A stretch of DNA of 9,391 nucleotides from Deltaproteobacteria bacterium (GTDB lineage Bacteria > UBA10199 > DSSB01): the NCBI GenBank assembly GCA_021414045.1, contig JAIOPF010000304.1, positions 1-9,391 of the forward strand, written 5' to 3'. The notes beneath the pieces are model-generated. The model was given only the letters and a program-made list of their open reading frames with translations, had not been told where the DNA came from and did no database searches. Made by a program: the position numbers and the translations under genes. Of this stretch, positions 1-5,951 are shown piece by piece (the stretch's first letter is position 1; the number at the start of each line of letters is the position of its first letter).

Positions 1-54
1 TTGCCGGTCCGTGCGGCCGTCGCGATTACTTTAGATAGACTTTTATCGACCTGA
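1..54 (+). CDS. C-terminal end of a probable RNA methyltransferase (partial)
   Basis: The first reading frame is open from base 1 to a TGA at 52-54 and encodes [17 protein letters not shown]. The pattern of an L-x-V-R-A/S-A-x-A-I-x-L-D-R-L-L ending resembles the C-terminus of the small SAM-dependent RNA methyltransferase that lies between trmD and rplS in many Deltaproteobacteria; this is from memory of the family, not from a search. The stop codon touches the Shine-Dalgarno of rplS (GAGGAG, 53-58), as expected for tightly packed genes of the rpsP-rimM-trmD-rplS operon. Only 17 residues are visible, so it could also be the end of another gene of that operon or a chance open frame. Confidence 0.45.
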   Translation: MPVRAAVAITLDRLLST

Positions 55-64
55 GGAGTTTCCC

Positions 65-472
65 ATGCATAGCCTGTTTGAATTCGAAAAATCCCAAATG
101 CGCAGCGACATCCCCCAATTCAAATCGGGCGATACGATCAAGGTTTATTGTAAAGTGAAAGAAGGCGACAAAGAGCGCATTCAGCTCTTCGAAGGCGTCG
201 TCATCGCCCGTCACAACGGCGGAATGCGTGCCAGCGTCACCGTCCGCAAAGTAAGTTATGGCATCGGCGTCGAGAGAATCTTTCCGCTTCACGCTCCCTT
301 CATCGATCGCATCGAGGTCGGGACCGTCGGCAAGGTCCGCCGCGCCAAGCTTTATTACCTCCGCGCCTTGCGCGGCAAGAAGGCGCGTATCTTCGCCATG
401 GACACTCGCCTTCAAGAGGCCGCCGTCTCGGTTCCGACGATTGACGCCGCTCCCTCGGGCGAAGCCTCCTAA
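65..472 (+). CDS. rplS: 50S ribosomal protein L19
   Basis: L19 is a structural protein of the large ribosomal subunit, located at the interface with the 30S subunit. The 135-residue product shows the family signatures in order: [14 protein letters not shown] (21-34), [13 protein letters not shown] (41-53), [20 protein letters not shown] (59-78) and [19 protein letters not shown] (91-109). The usual length is about 115 residues. The extra length is a C-terminal tail from residue 110 on, rich in Ala, Ser and Pro and not part of the conserved core. The ATG at 65 follows a good GAGGAG site at 53-58 with 6-base spacing. The gene lies directly after a probable RNA methyltransferase end and before rnhB, a common arrangement. 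The call is secure; only the role of the tail is unknown. Confidence 0.97.
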   Translation: MHSLFEFEKSQMRSDIPQFKSGDTIKVYCKVKEGDKERIQLFEGVVIARHNGGMRASVTVRKVSYGIGVERIFPLHAPFIDRIEVGTVGKVRRAKLYYLRALRGKKARIFAMDTRLQEAAVSVPTIDAAPSGEAS

Positions 473-562
473 TCTCCATTCCTTGATTTAGCCGAAAATA
501 TTGGATGACCGCCGAAGCGGGAAGGGGTATTTCTTCGCCCATTCTTCTTTCGGATAATTCCC

Positions 563-1168
563 ATGGTCGATCTCTACGCCGAAGAAAAGGTTTTTTACGC
601 CCAAGGTTACTCGACTCTCGCCGGTGTCGATGAAGTCGGGCGAGGCTGCATCGCTGGACCGGTTTTCGCCGCGGCGGTCCTGCTCCCTCCGGACTTGCGC
701 ATCCCCGATCTCAATGATTCCAAGAAATTGAAGGCGTCGCTCCGGGAAAAGCTCAGCGAAATCATCCTGCGCGAGGCCATCTCTCATCATATCGCGATGG
801 TTTCCGTTGAAGATGTCGACAGCCTCAACATCCTGTGGGCTTCGATGAAGGCGATGCGCATCGCCGTGGAAGGTTTGAAGCAGGTCCCCGCGCTGCTCTT
901 GGTCGACGGCAACCGAGAAACCGATCTGCCGCTGCCGCAGAAAGCCCTTGTCGCTGGCGACGGTCGCTGCGCCTCCATCGCGGCGGCGAGCGTCATCGCG
1001 AAAGTGGCGCGGGATCGGTGGATGAGCGAGCAAGAGGCGCATTTTCCAGGCTTCAGTTTCGCGAAACACAAGGGCTACGGGACCGCGCAGCACCTCAAGG
1101 AATTGCGCGAGCATGGTCCGACGCCGCTGCATCGCCGGACATTCGCGCCGGTTCAAGAGCTGCTGTAA
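563..1168 (+). CDS. rnhB: ribonuclease HII
   Basis: RNase HII cuts the RNA strand of RNA-DNA hybrids and starts removal of single ribonucleotides misincorporated in DNA. The 201-residue protein is of normal length. It carries GVDEVGRG (21-28) with Asp23 and Glu24, LLVDGN with Asp115, and Asp133 eighteen residues later, matching the four metal-binding carboxylates of the family. The conserved SIAAASVIAKVARDR (138-152) and HKGYGT (169-174) segments are also present. The ATG at 563 is the first possible start: an in-frame TGA lies at 506-508 and no ATG, GTG or TTG falls between. The Shine-Dalgarno is weak. A 90-base gap separates it from rplS and holds no convincing terminator, so read-through from the ribosomal operon is plausible. 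Confidence 0.97.
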   Translation: MVDLYAEEKVFYAQGYSTLAGVDEVGRGCIAGPVFAAAVLLPPDLRIPDLNDSKKLKASLREKLSEIILREAISHHIAMVSVEDVDSLNILWASMKAMRIAVEGLKQVPALLLVDGNRETDLPLPQKALVAGDGRCASIAAASVIAKVARDRWMSEQEAHFPGFSFAKHKGYGTAQHLKELREHGPTPLHRRTFAPVQELL

Positions 1169-1186
1169 GGGCCATCCGTTGAATTT

Positions 1187-1741
1187 ATGCATTATCTGAA
1201 GGATCTCTGGCACCAAATCCCGTGGTACGACATGGCCCGCCTCAGCGGATTGGGCGCGGTGTTTCTCGCGGTGGGTCTGGGCGTGATGATGGTCCCCTTG
1301 GGGCTGCCAGGCACCTGGGTGATCGTCGTTGGGGGCGTGCTCTATTCGATCTTCTTTCAATTCGACGGGGGCGTCACCTCGGCGATCAAGGTGAATGTCG
1401 TGCTGGTCGGCCTGGCGGTCTTCGGAGAGATCGTCGAGTTTGGCGTCGGCACCCTCGGCAGCAAGCCGCTCAACGTCAGCAATGGAGCCATCGTCTGCGC
1501 CTTCATCGGCGGCATCGTCGGGGCCATCGTTGGCGTGCCGATTTTCTTGATCGGTTCCTTGATCGGGCTTTTCATCGGCGCCTTTTTAGGCGCTCTCATC
1601 TATGAATGGGCGACTTTGAATAATTTTGGTCGGGCCTTCGTCAATGCGGGTGCCGTCTTGGCGACGCGGATGGTGGCGACCTTTTTAAAGACCACGCTGG
1701 CGGTGGGAATGGGCGTTTACCTGATCTTCAAGGTGTTCTGA
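1187..1741 (+). CDS. DUF456 family integral membrane protein
   Basis: This is a 184-residue, very hydrophobic protein of unknown function. It resembles the DUF456 (YqgC-like) family: GLPGTWVIVVGG (39-50), then GEIVEFGVGTLGSK (80-93), then a Gly-rich membrane hairpin (about 101-139) with many small residues spaced like glycine zippers. About five or six membrane segments can be drawn, near 18-40, 42-57, 68-84, 101-125, 118-139 and 157-182. The short N-terminus (MHYLKDLWHQIPWYD) is probably amphipathic. The gene starts 18 bases after rnhB; the only Shine-Dalgarno-like bases (AAGG, 1167-1170) overlap the rnhB stop, suggesting co-transcription and coupling. In many relatives rnhB is followed by yraN, which is absent here. 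No catalytic residues are evident, and assignment to DUF456 is by motif only. Confidence 0.8.
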   Translation: MHYLKDLWHQIPWYDMARLSGLGAVFLAVGLGVMMVPLGLPGTWVIVVGGVLYSIFFQFDGGVTSAIKVNVVLVGLAVFGEIVEFGVGTLGSKPLNVSNGAIVCAFIGGIVGAIVGVPIFLIGSLIGLFIGAFLGALIYEWATLNNFGRAFVNAGAVLATRMVATFLKTTLAVGMGVYLIFKVF

Positions 1742-1828
1742 GAAAGTTAATTGAAGACAGATCCCGCGAAATCGTGTTTAGTTATGTCCTGCAGAATTCA
1801 TTTTTTTTATTTGTGACAGGGAGCGATC

Positions 1829-2680
1829 ATGAACAAAAATCTGGGTGTAATTCGCGTTATTCTTAGTTCCTGCATCGTCGGTTTAATTGGATTCGGCTGT
1901 TCTTCAGGTTCCGCTCCGAACACCTGTACGAACCTGGATCCCGCAAACCCCAGCGGAAATTCCGTGGAGATTTTCGACTCCTTCAATGTCGCCGGCGTGG
2001 TGAACGGCGGCAATCAGCCTACCTTTGGCATCGCGGTTCCTACGGTTATAACTTCGATGGCCACCTACCATTTCAACAATGGGCAAGGGGTGAATCCGGG
2101 GATGCTCGGCTTTTTGGATGCTCTCAACGACCAGTTGTTTTGCCCTTTCCAAGCGACGACGGATGCGGCCCAGGGACAGCCCGCGCTTAATTGGATCGCA
2201 ACGCCGAATGTCACTCTTCAGCCTGGCGTGTATCAAGTGACCGACTCGGACTCCTCAACCTGGTCCTCGAATAGCGAGTCCGAAGGTTTCGGTTTCACTC
2301 GGGTCAACGGAATTCCCGATTTGCCGCCGGGCGGAGGCACCACTCCCGTGGTTCTGATCGATCCCCGCATGGGTGAACCTAGTTGCTTATTGGGCGGTTC
2401 CGAAGCTCAGGCCGTTGATTTCTTCCTGACTTCAAACAACAAAAGCATCACCTTGGCTGCTTTCGTCGACAACGATGCCAGCCGGCCGGCTTTAAAGTTG
2501 ACCGCGGTTCCCAATGGAGTCTTGCTGGATACCCAGACCGCTTCGGACAATCAGGTGACTTCCGTCGTCAATATTCCCGCGGACGTCGATATCAGCAAAC
2601 CTCTGACTTTGACCGTTTCCGAATGCGGTCAGGTTCAATCCTTGGATACGACAAGTCTCGCGACGCAAGTTTTCGAATAA
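1829..2680 (+). CDS. probable secreted lipoprotein of unknown function
   Basis: The 283-residue product begins with a signal peptide (Lys3, Arg9, hydrophobic 10-23) ending in IGFGC, so Cys24 is the likely lipidated residue. The lipobox is imperfect (Gly at -3). The mature part is rich in Ser, Thr, Asn and Gly, as in extracellular beta-sandwich proteins. It has four further cysteines (33, 105, 186, 266), enough for two disulfides. A segment at 132-155 contains PGVYQVTDSDSSTWSSNS, a motif-like stretch I cannot assign to a named family. The ATG at 1829 has a strong AGGGAG site (1818-1823) with 5-base spacing. The 87 bases upstream are AT-rich with a T-run near 1800-1808 and may hold a separate promoter. 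The gene converges on the oxidoreductase gene. It is probably anchored in the outer membrane; no enzymatic motif is visible. Confidence 0.8.
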   Translation: MNKNLGVIRVILSSCIVGLIGFGCSSGSAPNTCTNLDPANPSGNSVEIFDSFNVAGVVNGGNQPTFGIAVPTVITSMATYHFNNGQGVNPGMLGFLDALNDQLFCPFQATTDAAQGQPALNWIATPNVTLQPGVYQVTDSDSSTWSSNSESEGFGFTRVNGIPDLPPGGGTTPVVLIDPRMGEPSCLLGGSEAQAVDFFLTSNNKSITLAAFVDNDASRPALKLTAVPNGVLLDTQTASDNQVTSVVNIPADVDISKPLTLTVSECGQVQSLDTTSLATQVFE

Positions 2681-2692
2681 ACGGCGTTATTC
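2675..2692. repeat. inverted repeat across two convergent stop codons
   Basis: GAATAA (2675-2680) and TTATTC (2687-2692) form a perfect 6-base inverted repeat around the loop ACGGCG. Each arm contains one of the two facing TAA stop codons: the lipoprotein gene (+) ends at 2680 and the oxidoreductase gene (-) at 2687. The hairpin is short and AT-rich with no U-run on either side, so it would be a weak bidirectional terminator at best. Confidence 0.4.
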
Positions 2693-4201
2693 CACCTTAC
2701 GCTGCTTGATCGCCTTCTTGTGCCCCACTTCGACTTCATTCCAGATCATGTCGATGGTCTTGAGGCCGAGGAGAAATTTCCCCTCGAAACCTAGGGCAGC
2801 GAGGATCTCTGGGCTGGTGAGCAGGAGGTTCTTGTAGGGCGTGCGGTGGCTCAAGGGGAAGAGGCCGCCGAACTCGTTGGGGTGGACTTCGTAAATCGGA
2901 TTCGCGGTGGCGTTTTCGCGGAAGATCTCGAAGTCGCTTTTTTCCATGGGGAAGAGCATTTCGGGATTTTCCGAGGCCTTGTTCTCGAGAGGGAAGTGCA
3001 GCCGGACCTTTCCGTCCGAAAACGGCATCAGTTTCTTCAGCCTTTGGGTGATGTCCGCGTGGAGGCCGTCGAAGTAGCTGGAGGGTTCGTGCAGCTTGTC
3101 GGCGTTGAGGAGGTAGCTCACCGTCAAGAAGGCCTGGCCTTGCGGGTCGTTCTGGGCCGGATGGTAGGTGTTGAGGTGCAGGTAATTGGTGCCCGTCAAT
3201 TCTTCCTGCGGATCTCCGATCAAGATGAGGTTCTCGCGCATCCCGACCGGGATCACTTCGGGATCGAGTTGGTATTGGATGCTAAAATGATAATAGCGAG
3301 GCGTGACGGCCTCGATGTTGCGCCTTAGCTTTCGGGTGCGCCACTTTTTCGGCAAGTAATTGAGCAAGCCCCGGATCTCGTCGTTCCACAGCAAATACCG
3401 GCATCCGATCATTCCCTCGAAGCCGCCCAGCTGCACGCCCTTGACGCGGCGTTTTTCGAAGACGATCTTCTCGATGTGGGTCTCGTTCTTGATGCGGCCG
3501 TTGTAGGCCTCGATCTTGTCCAAGAAAAGTTTCTTCAGGTGGCCGATGCCGCCCTTCACCTCGAAGAGGATGCAGTTCTCGTTGCTGAGGCTCTTGGTGA
3601 TTTGATACGTGAAGGGGTTGGCGCTGTGGGTCTTCGAGAGCAGCTTCAGCTGGCTCTCGAGGAAGGACTGAACCTCTCGGTCGGCGCCGAGCCGAGCGAC
3701 CAGGTCGGAGACCCGTTGGTTGAGCCCCGTCTCTTTCACGAATTTTTTGAAACGCCAGCCGGCTCGAAGTCCCTTGGGCAGGATCAATTCTTGCAGCTTT
3801 TCGGAGTCCAGCGTCGCGTCGAAATTGTCCATCGTCTCGTAGAAGGCCTTCACGTTCTCGAAGTCCTGGGGGAATTCGCGCTTGAGTTCGCGATAGAGCT
3901 TTTCCCGGTCGCGGTAGACGTCGATGCGATGCTTGGGCAACACCGTTTGGTAGGGCACTTCGAGCCGCGAGAGGATGTTCAGCTCATGGTCGAGGATGGA
4001 CAGTCGTCCCAGGATGTTCTTGAAGAGGCGGCTTTCGAGATGCGTGATCAGGTTGGGCTGGATGTTCTTTTTTTCGAGGGAGACATCTTTCTCGAAATTA
4101 AGGACCGTGACGGCCAAGCCGCGCTTGGCCAGGAAGGCTCCTGTGATCAAGCCCGCGAGATCCGTCCCTAGGATGAGGATATCGCTGTATTGCTCCGCCA
4201 T
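2687..4201 (-). CDS. CrtI-like FAD-dependent oxidoreductase (phytoene desaturase/amine oxidase superfamily)
   Basis: This 504-residue protein starts with a Rossmann-type unit, DILILGTDLAGLITGAFLAKRG (7-28), then VTVLN. A second family feature, GGIGHLKKLFLDKIEAYNGR (217-236) followed by an IEKIVFEKRRVKGVQ-type strand pair (243-257), is typical of CrtI and amine-oxidase flavoproteins. The C-terminal SPEILAALGFEGKFLLGLK (483-501 region) sits where these enzymes close the FAD site. The nucleotide motif is degenerate: Asp14 replaces the middle Gly of GxGxxG, and Asn35 stands where an acidic ribose-binding residue is usual. FAD binding or substrate may therefore differ from classic carotenoid desaturases, and no carotenoid genes are near. 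The gene follows purN by 40 bases on the same strand. It lacks a clear Shine-Dalgarno and may have its own promoter. The substrate is unknown. Confidence 0.7.
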   Translation of the reverse strand: MAEQYSDILILGTDLAGLITGAFLAKRGLAVTVLNFEKDVSLEKKNIQPNLITHLESRLFKNILGRLSILDHELNILSRLEVPYQTVLPKHRIDVYRDREKLYRELKREFPQDFENVKAFYETMDNFDATLDSEKLQELILPKGLRAGWRFKKFVKETGLNQRVSDLVARLGADREVQSFLESQLKLLSKTHSANPFTYQITKSLSNENCILFEVKGGIGHLKKLFLDKIEAYNGRIKNETHIEKIVFEKRRVKGVQLGGFEGMIGCRYLLWNDEIRGLLNYLPKKWRTRKLRRNIEAVTPRYYHFSIQYQLDPEVIPVGMRENLILIGDPQEELTGTNYLHLNTYHPAQNDPQGQAFLTVSYLLNADKLHEPSSYFDGLHADITQRLKKLMPFSDGKVRLHFPLENKASENPEMLFPMEKSDFEIFRENATANPIYEVHPNEFGGLFPLSHRTPYKNLLLTSPEILAALGFEGKFLLGLKTIDMIWNEVEVGHKKAIKQRKVE

Positions 4202-4207
4202 GACTTT

Positions 4208-4235
4208 GTATTAGCACCGAGCGGCGAAATGTAAA
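4208..4235 (-). promoter_or_regulatory. possible promoter of the oxidoreductase gene
   Basis: Read on the minus strand, TTTACA (4235-4230, five of six -35 bases) is followed after 16 bases by TAATAC (4213-4208), a weak -10 match. The -10 ends only 6 bases before the ATG at 4201, so a transcript from it would have almost no leader, which fits the missing Shine-Dalgarno. It lies in the 40-base gap after purN. Pattern match by eye only. Confidence 0.25.
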
Positions 4236-4241
4236 GAATTA

Positions 4242-4817
4242 CTAGATCTTACCTTCGGCGATTTTCTGGAGGCATTCGGGATACAACTGGTGCTCTTGCT
4301 CCAGGATCCTCGCGGAGAGGCTCGCTTCGGTGTCCTCCCGCGATACCCCCACCACCCGTTGGTCGATGATGGGCCCCGTGTCGCAGCCCTCGTCCACGAA
4401 GTGCACCGTGCAACCCGAAAAACGCACGCCAGCCTCGAGTGCCTGGCGCTGCGCGTGCAGTCCGGGAAAGGCCGGGAGCAGGGAAGGGTGGATGTTGACG
4501 ATGCGATTGGGAAAATGCCGGATGAAGGCCGGCGACAGCAGGCGCATGAAACCGGCCAGGACGACGAGTTGAGCCGAGCCCTCGTCGATCTTGCTGATCA
4601 AACGGCGGTCGTAGGCCTCCCGGTCCTCGCCATTTTGCCTTTCGACGACGTGGGTCAAGATGCCCTCGGCCTGGGCGTAGGCCAAGCCCGCGGCTTCCGG
4701 CTGATCCGAAAGGATGGCCGTGATCTTGGCGTCGAGTCGGCCTTCTTTGATGGCGCGATGGATGGCTTGCATATTGCTGCCGCGGCCGGAAAGGAGGATG
4801 GCGATTTTCAGGGTCAT
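4242..4817 (-). CDS. purN: phosphoribosylglycinamide formyltransferase (GAR transformylase)
   Basis: PurN transfers a formyl group from 10-formyltetrahydrofolate to GAR, the third step of de novo purine synthesis, in the cytoplasm. The 191-residue protein has the usual length. It shows GRGSN (11-15) near the N-terminal phosphate site, IVNIHPSLLPAFPG (106-119) with catalytic Asn108 and His110, and HFVDEGCDTGPII (139-151) with catalytic Asp146, matching the Asn-His-Asp triad of the family. The start was set at the ATG on 4817-4815: it overlaps the purM stop as ATGA, while the open frame further upstream is only the antisense-like shadow of purM and encodes an arginine-rich non-homologous string. 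No strong Shine-Dalgarno precedes it, so translation is probably coupled to purM. Confidence 0.96.
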   Translation of the reverse strand: MTLKIAILLSGRGSNMQAIHRAIKEGRLDAKITAILSDQPEAAGLAYAQAEGILTHVVERQNGEDREAYDRRLISKIDEGSAQLVVLAGFMRLLSPAFIRHFPNRIVNIHPSLLPAFPGLHAQRQALEAGVRFSGCTVHFVDEGCDTGPIIDQRVVGVSREDTEASLSARILEQEHQLYPECLQKIAEGKI

Positions 4818-5782
4818 TCTTGAATGAGGACTTGGGCGTCTTCGGGATGATTGCGGGCCACGATTTCGCCGATCACGGTGGCCGGTTGGCCGGAGGCGTT
4901 CAGACGATTCGTGATTTCCTCGGCGTCCTTCGCGCTGACGACCAGCACCATGCCGATGCCGCAGTTGAAGACCCGGTACATCTCTTGCGTCTCGACCGAG
5001 CCTTGCTCTTGCAGGAGGTCGAAAATCGGGACCCTGGGCCAGGCCTGGCGCTTGATCAGCGCGCGGCTCTGCGCGGGCAGGACGCGGGGAATGTTCTCGA
5101 GCAATCCGCCGCCCGTGATGTGGGCGATGCCGAGCAGTTGGAATTCTTTGCGAAGCTGGAGCACCGGATTGACGTAAACGAAGGTAGGCTCGAGCAAGAC
5201 TTCGCCTAGGGTCCGCGAAAAGCCCGGGTAAACCTTGTGCAGGTCGAGGTTGCGGTCGCTGACGATCTTTCGCACCAGGGAAAAGCCGTTGGAGTGAACG
5301 CCGCTCGAGGCCAGGCCGACGAGCTTGTTGCCGATGGCGATGCCGGAGCCGTCGATGATGTCGCCGCGGTTCACCACGCCCACCGAGAAGCCGGCCAGGT
5401 CGAATTCTTCTTCTTGATAGACCCCAGGCATTTCGGCCGTTTCGCCGCCGATCAGCGCGCAGTTGATCGCGGCCAAGGACTCGGTCATCCCCTCGATCAC
5501 CTGAACGGCCTTGTCGACCTGCAGTTTTCCGCAGGCGTAATAATCGAGGAAGAAGAGGGGCTCGGCTCCGATGCAGAGCAGGTCGTTCACGCACATGGCG
5601 ACCAGGTCGGTGCCGATGCCTTTGAAGGAATGCAATTCTTTGGCGAGCTTGAGCTTGGTCCCGACGCCGTCGGTGGAGGAAACCAACACCGGTTCGTCGT
5701 ATTTTAATTTATTGATGCTGAACAGGCCGGCGAAACCGCCGATGGGAGTCAAGACTTCGGGGCGCTTGGTGCGCTTGATCAA
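4814..5782 (-). CDS. purM: phosphoribosylformylglycinamidine cyclo-ligase (AIR synthetase), N-terminally short
   Basis: PurM closes the imidazole ring of FGAM using ATP to give AIR, the fifth step of de novo purine synthesis. The 322 residues include SSTDGVGTKLKL (35-46), VAMCVNDLL (61-69), GAEPLFFLDYYACGKL (72-87), GGETAEMPGVY (112-122), SSGVHSNGFSLV (159-170), HITGGGLLENIPRVLP and EMYRVFNCGIGM, all hallmarks of the family. Family members are usually about 345 residues. Here the conserved N-terminal block (YKDAGVD-like) is missing: an in-frame TAG lies at 5797-5795, only four codons before the first usable start, a TTG at 5782-5780. Residues just after that stop (V-P-K-P-L-I-K-R-T) still look homologous, so the truncation falls inside the normal gene. 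No good Shine-Dalgarno is visible. It is the first gene of a purM-purN unit; the shortened form may be active, impaired, or a sequence error. Confidence 0.9.
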   Translation of the reverse strand: MIKRTKRPEVLTPIGGFAGLFSINKLKYDEPVLVSSTDGVGTKLKLAKELHSFKGIGTDLVAMCVNDLLCIGAEPLFFLDYYACGKLQVDKAVQVIEGMTESLAAINCALIGGETAEMPGVYQEEEFDLAGFSVGVVNRGDIIDGSGIAIGNKLVGLASSGVHSNGFSLVRKIVSDRNLDLHKVYPGFSRTLGEVLLEPTFVYVNPVLQLRKEFQLLGIAHITGGGLLENIPRVLPAQSRALIKRQAWPRVPIFDLLQEQGSVETQEMYRVFNCGIGMVLVVSAKDAEEITNRLNASGQPATVIGEIVARNHPEDAQVLIQE

Positions 5783-5890
5783 GGGTTTCGGAACCTAATG
5801 GCCCGGAGATTTTCTGTCAACGGGAAAGCCGATAATCCATCGCAAGTACCCGTATTATTTTATGAAAACAATTTTTTGCTGAAATGAGAA

Positions 5891-5913
5891 TGACAGTGAC
5901 AGAATACTGACAC
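5891..5913 (+). repeat. TGACAG direct repeats upstream of the kinase gene
   Basis: TGACAG occurs twice in tandem (5891-5896 and 5897-5902) and again as TGACAC at 5908-5913, 11 bases after the second copy, about one helical turn. The array overlaps the -35 region of the predicted promoter, so it could bind a regulator. Six-base repeats can arise by chance. Confidence 0.4.
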
Positions 5914-5924
5914 CTTGGTATCCT
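5896..5924 (+). promoter_or_regulatory. sigma-70-type promoter candidate for the kinase operon
   Basis: GTGACA (5896-5901, five of six -35 bases) is followed by exactly 17 bases and TATCCT (5919-5924, four of six -10 bases). Transcription would start near 5931, leaving a leader of about 20 bases that includes AAAGGG (5938-5943). No sigma-54 -24/-12 pair was seen at this site. Confidence 0.45.
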
Positions 5925-5945
5925 TTAACCCACTTTTAAAGGGTA
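5919..5945. repeat. imperfect palindrome over the -10 box and ribosome-binding site
   Basis: TATCCTTTAA (5919-5928) and TTAAAGGGTA (5936-5945) pair over ten positions with a single G-T wobble, around the loop CCCACTT. The seven inner bases are a perfect match. The left arm contains the predicted -10 box and the right arm contains the AAAGGG Shine-Dalgarno of the kinase gene. It could be an operator, or an RNA hairpin if transcription begins further upstream. Confidence 0.55.
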
Positions 5946-5951
5946 GGGTAC

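Larger units (their letters stand above)
5783..5951. promoter_or_regulatory. divergent control region between purM and the kinase gene
   Basis: These 169 bases separate the leftward purM from the rightward kinase gene and are clearly AT-richer around 5855-5880. The right half holds a sigma-70-like promoter, TGACAG repeats and a palindrome, listed separately. The left half shows no recognisable purine riboswitch, and no PurR-like operator was identified by eye. Minus-strand AT-rich hexamers such as TAATAC near 5850-5860 could serve purM, but no convincing -35/-10 pair was found. Confidence 0.5.

Noticed and set aside
509..520. Small hairpin CCGC-CGAA-GCGG between rplS and rnhB as a terminator
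   Set aside because: The stem is only four base pairs and no T-run follows.
488..1360. 290-residue minus-strand frame opposite rnhB
   Set aside because: It is a shadow of the rnhB coding strand in a GC-rich gene; the translation shows no family motif, while the plus strand encodes a complete RNase HII.
1790..1812. T-rich run after the DUF456 gene as a terminator
   Set aside because: No stem of useful length precedes the T-run; only the six-base palindromes CTGCAG and GAATTC are present.
1862..1873. Lipobox at Cys15 (LSSC) of the lipoprotein
   Set aside because: The hydrophobic stretch before it would be too short for a signal peptide; Cys24 after a longer hydrophobic core fits better.
2846..4171. 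Plus-strand frames opposite the oxidoreductase
   Set aside because: These are Val/Glu/Leu-rich shadow translations without motifs; the minus strand has the flavoprotein fold.
4818..5594. Apparent 450-residue frame continuing upstream of purN
   Set aside because: The upstream part lies inside purM in another frame and encodes an arginine-rich low-complexity string; homology to PurN begins only at the ATG on 4817, which overlaps the purM stop.
5905..5935. Sigma-54 promoter in front of the kinase gene
   Set aside because: The GG at 5917-5918 is not followed by GC after ten bases (CC is found), and no other -24/-12 pair was seen upstream of the start.
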